In this document: positions 6,113-9,168 of the stretch, piece by piece | How the letters are laid out: each line of letters opens with the position of its first letter | Numbering within the stretch: the stretch's first letter is position 1 | Source: Thermoleophilia bacterium UBA5186 | GTDB lineage: Bacteria; Actinomycetota; Thermoleophilia; Gaiellales; Gaiellaceae | Direction of reading: 5' to 3' | Assembly (NCBI GenBank): GCA_002413095.1 | Contig: DHWI01000228.1 | Location: forward strand, 1,641-10,808 | Length of the DNA stretch: 9,168 bases | Made by a program: the position numbers and the translations under genes | The notes under the pieces: model-generated | The model's database searches: none | What the model was told of the DNA's origin: nothing | What the model saw: the letters and a program-made list of their open reading frames with translations, nothing else

Positions 6113-7024
6113 ATGAGACGCCACCGGACGACAGCCCGAGGGGTACTTCTCCTTCTGCTGGGACTCGGCCTTGCGGCCGCTGGCGGTTCGGCGACCGCCC
6201 AGACCCCGCCCAACAAGACGCCGCCGAAGATCATCTTCCCCGTCGTCGGGCCGACGATGTACTCGGACGACTTCGGCGACCCCCGGCCGCAGGGACGCCA
6301 CGAGGGGAACGACATCATGGCTCCGCGCAAGGCGGCCGCCGTCGCTGCCGAGTCCGGCAAGGTCAAATTCTGGACGACCTCGGCAGCGGCCGGCTGCATG
6401 CTCTACCTCTACGGGGACAGCGGGACGACGTACCTGTACATCCACCTGAACAACGACCTCGGCAGCGGGAACGACAACAAGGGCAAGTGCGTCGCTGGGG
6501 TCGCGTACGCACGCGGGCTCAAGGCCGGCGCGCACGTGCAGGCGGGACAGCAGGTCGGCTATGTCGGCGACTCGGGCGACGCGAACGGGATCCACCCGCA
6601 CCTGCACTTCGAGGTGCACCCGAACGGGAAGGGTGCGGTCGATCCGTATCCGTACCTCCAGAAGGCGCAGCACCTGCTCTTTTCGGCGGTCCCGGGCACG
6701 CCGTTCGCCCTGTCGCTGACCGGAACCGTCGTTGCCGCCACGCCCGCGAAGCTGCAGATGAACTTGACGTCGCTCCAGGCCTGGCCGTCGAACCTGAAGC
6801 TGACGAACCTGAGGCAGACACTGACGCTCACCGTGCCGCCGACGGCGCTCGTCCAGTCGGTGGCGAGGATCGGCGGCGGGGTGACCGCGAGCGTCGCGAG
6901 CCTGCTGAACGCGCGGAAAGGCGCGCAAGTCGTCGTCTGGACGCAGCCCGCGCTTGCGACGCTGAAGGCGCAGCGCGGCGACGACGGCGCGCTCAGCGCC
7001 GCCTTGATCCAGCTGGCGCCTTAG
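6113..7024 (+). CDS. Exported M23-family (LytM-like) metallopeptidase
   Basis: A 303-residue protein with a signal peptide: R-R-H-R at the start, a leucine-rich core at 11-23 and a likely cut after A-T-A at 27-29; no lipobox. The M23 zinc site is complete: H63-E-G-N-D67, H111 in Y-I-H-L, and H163-L-H165-F-E-V. H63, D67 and H165 should bind zinc and H163 be catalytic, so it is probably an active endopeptidase cutting peptidoglycan cross-links outside the cell. C95 and C126 flank the central strands and could form a disulfide. Residues from about 180 on look beta-rich and match no domain I can name. ATG 6113 is preferred over the in-frame TTG at 6110 because GGAG lies five bases before the ATG. 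It is transcribed divergently from etfB and shares no obvious function with it. Confidence 0.9.
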   Translation: MRRHRTTARGVLLLLLGLGLAAAGGSATAQTPPNKTPPKIIFPVVGPTMYSDDFGDPRPQGRHEGNDIMAPRKAAAVAAESGKVKFWTTSAAAGCMLYLYGDSGTTYLYIHLNNDLGSGNDNKGKCVAGVAYARGLKAGAHVQAGQQVGYVGDSGDANGIHPHLHFEVHPNGKGAVDPYPYLQKAQHLLFSAVPGTPFALSLTGTVVAATPAKLQMNLTSLQAWPSNLKLTNLRQTLTLTVPPTALVQSVARIGGGVTASVASLLNARKGAQVVVWTQPALATLKAQRGDDGALSAALIQLAP

Positions 7025-7071
7025 CTCAGCGGCCTACAAACCTAGGCCCCGACTCGGCGGCGCCGACCTCA

Positions 7072-7096
7072 GGCCGTGTGGCTTAGCCACGCGGCC
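7072..7096. terminator. Hairpin between convergent genes, GTGGCT...AGCCAC type
   Basis: GGCCGTGTGGC, TTA, GCCACGCGGCC: an 11-bp stem with one G-U pair when read on the plus strand (an A-C mismatch on the minus strand). It lies 47 bases after the M23 stop and 30 bases past the crotonase stop, where a shared terminator is expected. No T-run follows. The inner GTGGCTTAGCCAC resembles the core of the two hairpins near the left end. The rest of the gap 7025-7126 shows no gene. Confidence 0.6.
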
Positions 7097-7126
7097 GTCT
7101 GCGCTCCCTTACCTCACCGCCGAACG

Positions 7127-7903
7127 TTAGCGTCCCACGAACCTCGGCTCGCGCTTCTCGGCGAAGGCTGCGAGGCCCTCCTTTGCGTCCTCGCTGCCGA
7201 AGAGGCCGGCGAAATCGGAGGCTTCGTCCTCCAGCGCCCGCGCGTGCTCGGCGCCTCCGAGCGCGCGGTTGAGCGCCGCCTTCGCAGCCGCAAGCGCGAG
7301 CGGGCTCTTCGACGCGAGCAGATTCGCCGTCTCGAGCGTCCGCGGCAGCAGCTCCTCCGGCTCGACGACGAGGTCGACGAGGCCGGCCTCCTTCGCCTCA
7401 TCCGCCGAGACGACCCGGCCGGTCAGGATCAGGTCCTTTGCGAACCCGAGCCCAGCGACGCGCGCGAGACGCTGCGTGCCGCCCCAGCCGGGGATGATCC
7501 CGAGGTTGATCTCCGGCTGGCCGAGCTTGGCGCGCGTGGAGGCGTAGCGCAGGTCGCACGCGAGCGCGAGCTCGCAGCCGCCGCCGAGCGCGAAGCCGTT
7601 GATCGCCGCGATCGTCGGCTTGGCCATCGTCTCGAGTAGACGCGTCGCCTCGTGCCCGAGCGCGCCCCACCCGCGAGCGTCGTCGACCCCGAGGCCGCTC
7701 ATGTACCTGATGTCCGCTCCCGCGACGAACGCGCGGTCGCCCGATCCCGTCAGGACGACGACGCGCGCCTCCGAGTCGTCCACAAGCTCGCGCAGCCGGT
7801 CGCGCAGCTCCTCGAGCGTCGGCCGGTCGAGCGCATTCATCGCGTCCGGGCGGTCGACGGTCACGATCGCGACCGCGCCCTCCCGCGCGACGGAGACCGT
7901 CAG
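7127..7903 (-). CDS. Enoyl-CoA hydratase/isomerase (crotonase family), probable CTG start
   Basis: A crotonase-fold protein that would add water to 2-enoyl-CoA in beta-oxidation. Numbered from the proposed start (258 residues), the oxyanion-hole segments are A-G-A-D-I near 61-65 and G-F-A-L-G-G-G near 103-109. Both acid residues of true hydratases are present: E111 in G-C-E-L-A and E131 in G-Q-P-E-I, followed by [11 protein letters not shown]. The first ATG/GTG-type start at 7864 would remove the opening beta-strand. Reading back to CTG at 7903 restores [13 protein letters not shown]. That CTG overlaps the preceding gene's stop as CTGA, and GAGGTG stands five bases before it. No ATG, GTG or TTG is in frame for the 40 bases upstream of that CTG that I read. 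It is the last gene of the mutase cluster. Exact substrate is unknown. Confidence 0.9.
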   Translation of the reverse strand: MTVSVAREGAVAIVTVDRPDAMNALDRPTLEELRDRLRELVDDSEARVVVLTGSGDRAFVAGADIRYMSGLGVDDARGWGALGHEATRLLETMAKPTIAAINGFALGGGCELALACDLRYASTRAKLGQPEINLGIIPGWGGTQRLARVAGLGFAKDLILTGRVVSADEAKEAGLVDLVVEPEELLPRTLETANLLASKSPLALAAAKAALNRALGGAEHARALEDEASDFAGLFGSEDAKEGLAAFAEKREPRFVGR

Positions 7904-8304
7904 GTCGCCACCTCGGCGGCGCGCTCGCGCAGGAACTCGACGATCTCGCCGGTCGGAGCGCCCGGGGTGAACACCTCGGCGACGCCGCCGTCCTTCAGCT
8001 CTCGCGCGTCCTGCGCGGGGATCGTGCCGCCGACGACGACGAGGACGTCTTCCGCCCCGTTGTCGCGCAGCCCGTCGACGATCTTCGGGACGAGCGTCAT
8101 GTGCGCGCCCGAGAGGATCGAGATCCCCACGGCGTCGGCGTCCTCCTGGATCGCCGTCTCGACGATCTGCTCCGGCGTCTGGTGCAGGCCTGTGTAGATC
8201 ACCTCCATGCCGGCGTCGCGGAGCGCCCGGGCGATGATCTTCGCGCCGCGGTCATGCCCGTCGAGGCCGGGCTTCGCGATCACGACTCGGATCTTCCTCG
8301 CCAT
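7900..8304 (-). CDS. B12-binding small subunit of an acyl-CoA mutase
   Basis: A 134-residue stand-alone cobalamin-binding domain of the methylmalonyl-CoA mutase group. [10 protein letters not shown] contains the D15-x-H17-x-x-G20 signature, in which H17 replaces the lower ligand of cobalt. S-I-L-S-G-A-H and V-V-G-G-T-I-P are the other nucleotide-loop contacts. It should pair with the catalytic large subunit encoded upstream (8587 onward), as in two-gene mutases of actinobacteria and archaea. Together they would interconvert (R)-methylmalonyl-CoA and succinyl-CoA, or isobutyryl-CoA and butyryl-CoA if the large subunit is of the Icm type. The ATG lies 10 bases after the small membrane-protein frame, without a clear ribosome-binding site. 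Its stop overlaps the proposed crotonase start. Confidence 0.93.
   Translation of the reverse strand: MARKIRVVIAKPGLDGHDRGAKIIARALRDAGMEVIYTGLHQTPEQIVETAIQEDADAVGISILSGAHMTLVPKIVDGLRDNGAEDVLVVVGGTIPAQDARELKDGGVAEVFTPGAPTGEIVEFLRERAAEVAT
7909..7914 (-). promoter_or_regulatory. Ribosome-binding site deciding the crotonase start
   Basis: GAGGTG on the minus strand, five bases before the CTG at 7903. It lies inside the last codons of the B12-binding gene and is the strongest Shine-Dalgarno match near the crotonase; none stands before the GTG at 7864. This supports the CTG start. Confidence 0.55.
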
Positions 8305-8314
8305 CGCCGGAAGT

Positions 8315-8515
8315 CTACGGCCCTCGACCGGCTCGGTACGCGCGCGCGGCTCGCACGCCGCGGCGCCAGTTGACGATCGCGATCCCGAGCGGGACGAGCA
8401 CGATCAGCCCGAGCAGCACGCCGGGACGAGGAACCAGGCCGGGCTCAGCCGTCCCTTCGGATAGTTGGGCTTCGCGTTGGCGGGAAGCGGCGTCTAACCT
8501 CTCTTGGGACGGCAT
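8315..8515 (-). pseudogene. Small single-pass membrane protein, probably frameshifted
   Basis: An open frame from ATG 8515 to TAG 8315 encodes 66 residues. The C-terminal part is one membrane helix ([16 protein letters not shown]) followed by an arginine-rich tail, so the tail should face the cytoplasm. The N-terminal third looks unlike its host: only 14 of 24 codons end in G or C over the stretch before the helix. In the same stretch a second minus-strand frame has 21 of 24 codons ending in G/C and reads K-P-N-Y-P-K-G-R-L-S-P-A-W-F-L-V-P, a natural lead-in to the helix. One extra base near 8419-8428 would join the two frames. That frame has no normal start; ACG (8491-8493) sits four bases after AGAGAGG. 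This suggests a decayed or misassembled gene. If the open frame is real as it stands, it is an unrecognised membrane peptide. It lies between the two mutase subunit genes. Confidence 0.5.
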
Positions 8516-8530
8516 GCAACCCGGAATACG

Positions 8531-8558
8531 CCCGAGCCAGGCTGAAGCCTGGAACGGG
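8531..8558. terminator. Hairpin downstream of the mutase large subunit
   Basis: CCAGGCT (8537-8543) and AGCCTGG (8546-8552) are inverted around two bases, and CCCG (8531-8534) pairs with CGGG (8555-8558) across a 2x2 internal loop. On the minus-strand transcript the inner loop would be UUCA closed by C-G. It starts 28 bases after the mutase stop and has no T-run, so it may attenuate or protect the message between the two subunit genes instead of ending it. Confidence 0.45.
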
Positions 8559-8586
8559 ATTACGTTGGCGTCTGGGGCTTCGCAAG

Positions 8587-9168
8587 TTAGAAGACAGGCG
8601 TTTCTCTCCACACGCCCCAGACGCTGCGCAGCGCGTCGCACATCTCGCCCATCGTCACGTAGGCGCGCGCCGCGTCGACGATGATCGGCATCAGGTTCAC
8701 GTCGTCGCGCGCCGCACCCTCCGTCAGGCGTGCAAGCTCACGCTCCACCGCGGCCGGGTCGCGTCGCGCGCGGAGCGCCTGGACGCGGTCGATCTGCTTG
8801 CCCTCCAGCGTCGGGTCGATCCGGTGGAGCTCGAGCTCGGGCTCGTCCTCGAGCTCGTAGCGGTTGACGCCGACGATGACGCGCTGCTTTGCCTCGACCT
8901 CCGACTGGTAGCGGAATGACGCCTCCGCGATCTCGCGCTGGAAGAAGTTCTGCTTGATCGCCTCGACCACGCCGCCGAGCTTGTCGATCCGGTGGAAGTA
9001 GTCGTACGCCTCGGCCTCGATCCTGTTCGTCAGGTCCTCGACGTGGTACGAGCCGCCGAGCGGGTCGATCGCGTTCACGACGCCCGTCTCGTGCGCGATC
9101 ACCTGCTGCGTCCGTAACGCGAGTCGCACGGCGTGCTCGGTCGGCAGCGCCAGCGCTTCGTCGAACGG
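8587..9168 (-). CDS. Methylmalonyl-CoA mutase-type large subunit, C-terminal part
   Basis: The frame is open to the right edge, so the N-terminal part of the gene is outside the window; 193 residues are visible. The conserved mutase run F-D-E-A-L-A-L-P-T-E starts at the edge and continues R-T-Q-Q-V-I-A-H-E-T-G-V, then D-P-L-G-G-S-Y-H-V-E, which belongs to the barrel that binds the acyl-CoA and radical intermediate. The protein ends G-V-W-R-E-T-P-V-F with no B12 domain; that domain is encoded separately downstream (7900-8304). The reaction is the carbon-skeleton rearrangement between methylmalonyl-CoA and succinyl-CoA, the last step of propionyl-CoA assimilation. The residues separating methylmalonyl- from isobutyryl-CoA mutases lie in the missing part, so the substrate is not settled. 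An internal GTG at 9129 is not a start. Confidence 0.93.
   Translation of the reverse strand, partial: PFDEALALPTEHAVRLALRTQQVIAHETGVVNAIDPLGGSYHVEDLTNRIEAEAYDYFHRIDKLGGVVEAIKQNFFQREIAEASFRYQSEVEAKQRVIVGVNRYELEDEPELELHRIDPTLEGKQIDRVQALRARRDPAAVERELARLTEGAARDDVNLMPIIVDAARAYVTMGEMCDALRSVWGVWRETPVF

Noticed and set aside
6035..6928. 297-codon minus-strand frame
   Set aside because: Antisense shadow of the M23 peptidase, which has a signal peptide and full zinc site.
1..9168. CRISPR array, tRNA or rRNA gene, insertion sequence, att site
   Set aside because: No spaced direct-repeat array, cloverleaf, rRNA stretch, transposase frame or terminal repeats were seen on either strand.

Overview
The window is a GC-rich, gene-dense bacterial segment with short gaps, ATGA stop/start overlaps and two genes whose starts look leaderless. 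Split methylmalonyl-CoA mutase subunits, an etfB-etfA-ETF:quinone oxidoreductase run and a DUF1385 gene next to rpmE together suggest a high-GC actinobacterium, possibly of the Thermoleophilia/Gaiellales type. That placement is inference; there is no rRNA gene to test it.

Layout, left to right. Positions 1-77 (minus) are the first 25 codons of an OsmC-family gene running off the left edge. Positions 78-257 form a gap holding a likely -10 box for that gene and two hairpins that share an identical 21-base stretch. From 258 to 6024 everything reads leftward as one tightly packed row. In transcription order it is etfB, etfA, an ETF:quinone oxidoreductase, a 28-residue putative lipoprotein, a threonine/serine dehydratase, rpmE (L31) and a DUF1385 membrane protein. 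The 88-base gap at 6025-6112 is a divergent promoter region. Rightward from it lies an exported M23 metallopeptidase (6113-7024). A hairpin at 7072-7096 separates that gene from a second leftward cluster. In transcription order this second cluster is the C-terminal end of a methylmalonyl-CoA mutase-type large subunit (cut by the right edge), a small membrane-protein reading frame that may be frameshifted, the separate B12-binding small subunit, and an enoyl-CoA hydratase/isomerase.

How the genes fit together: EtfBA collects electrons from acyl-CoA dehydrogenases and the quinone oxidoreductase passes them to the membrane quinone pool. The crotonase and the B12-dependent mutase fit fatty-acid, branched-chain amino-acid and propionyl-CoA breakdown. 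The dehydratase can make 2-oxobutyrate, a propionyl-CoA precursor. rpmE and DUF1385 are housekeeping genes downstream in the same transcriptional direction.

Points most worth a second look: the quinone oxidoreductase lacks the fourth cysteine expected to hold its 4Fe-4S cluster; a 28-residue lipoprotein gene sits between it and the dehydratase; a repeated GTGGCT...AGCCAC hairpin family occupies gene ends; the crotonase probably starts at CTG inside a CTGA overlap; and the small membrane-protein gene looks frameshifted. I did not find an unmistakably new multi-gene system; the region is mostly core metabolism.
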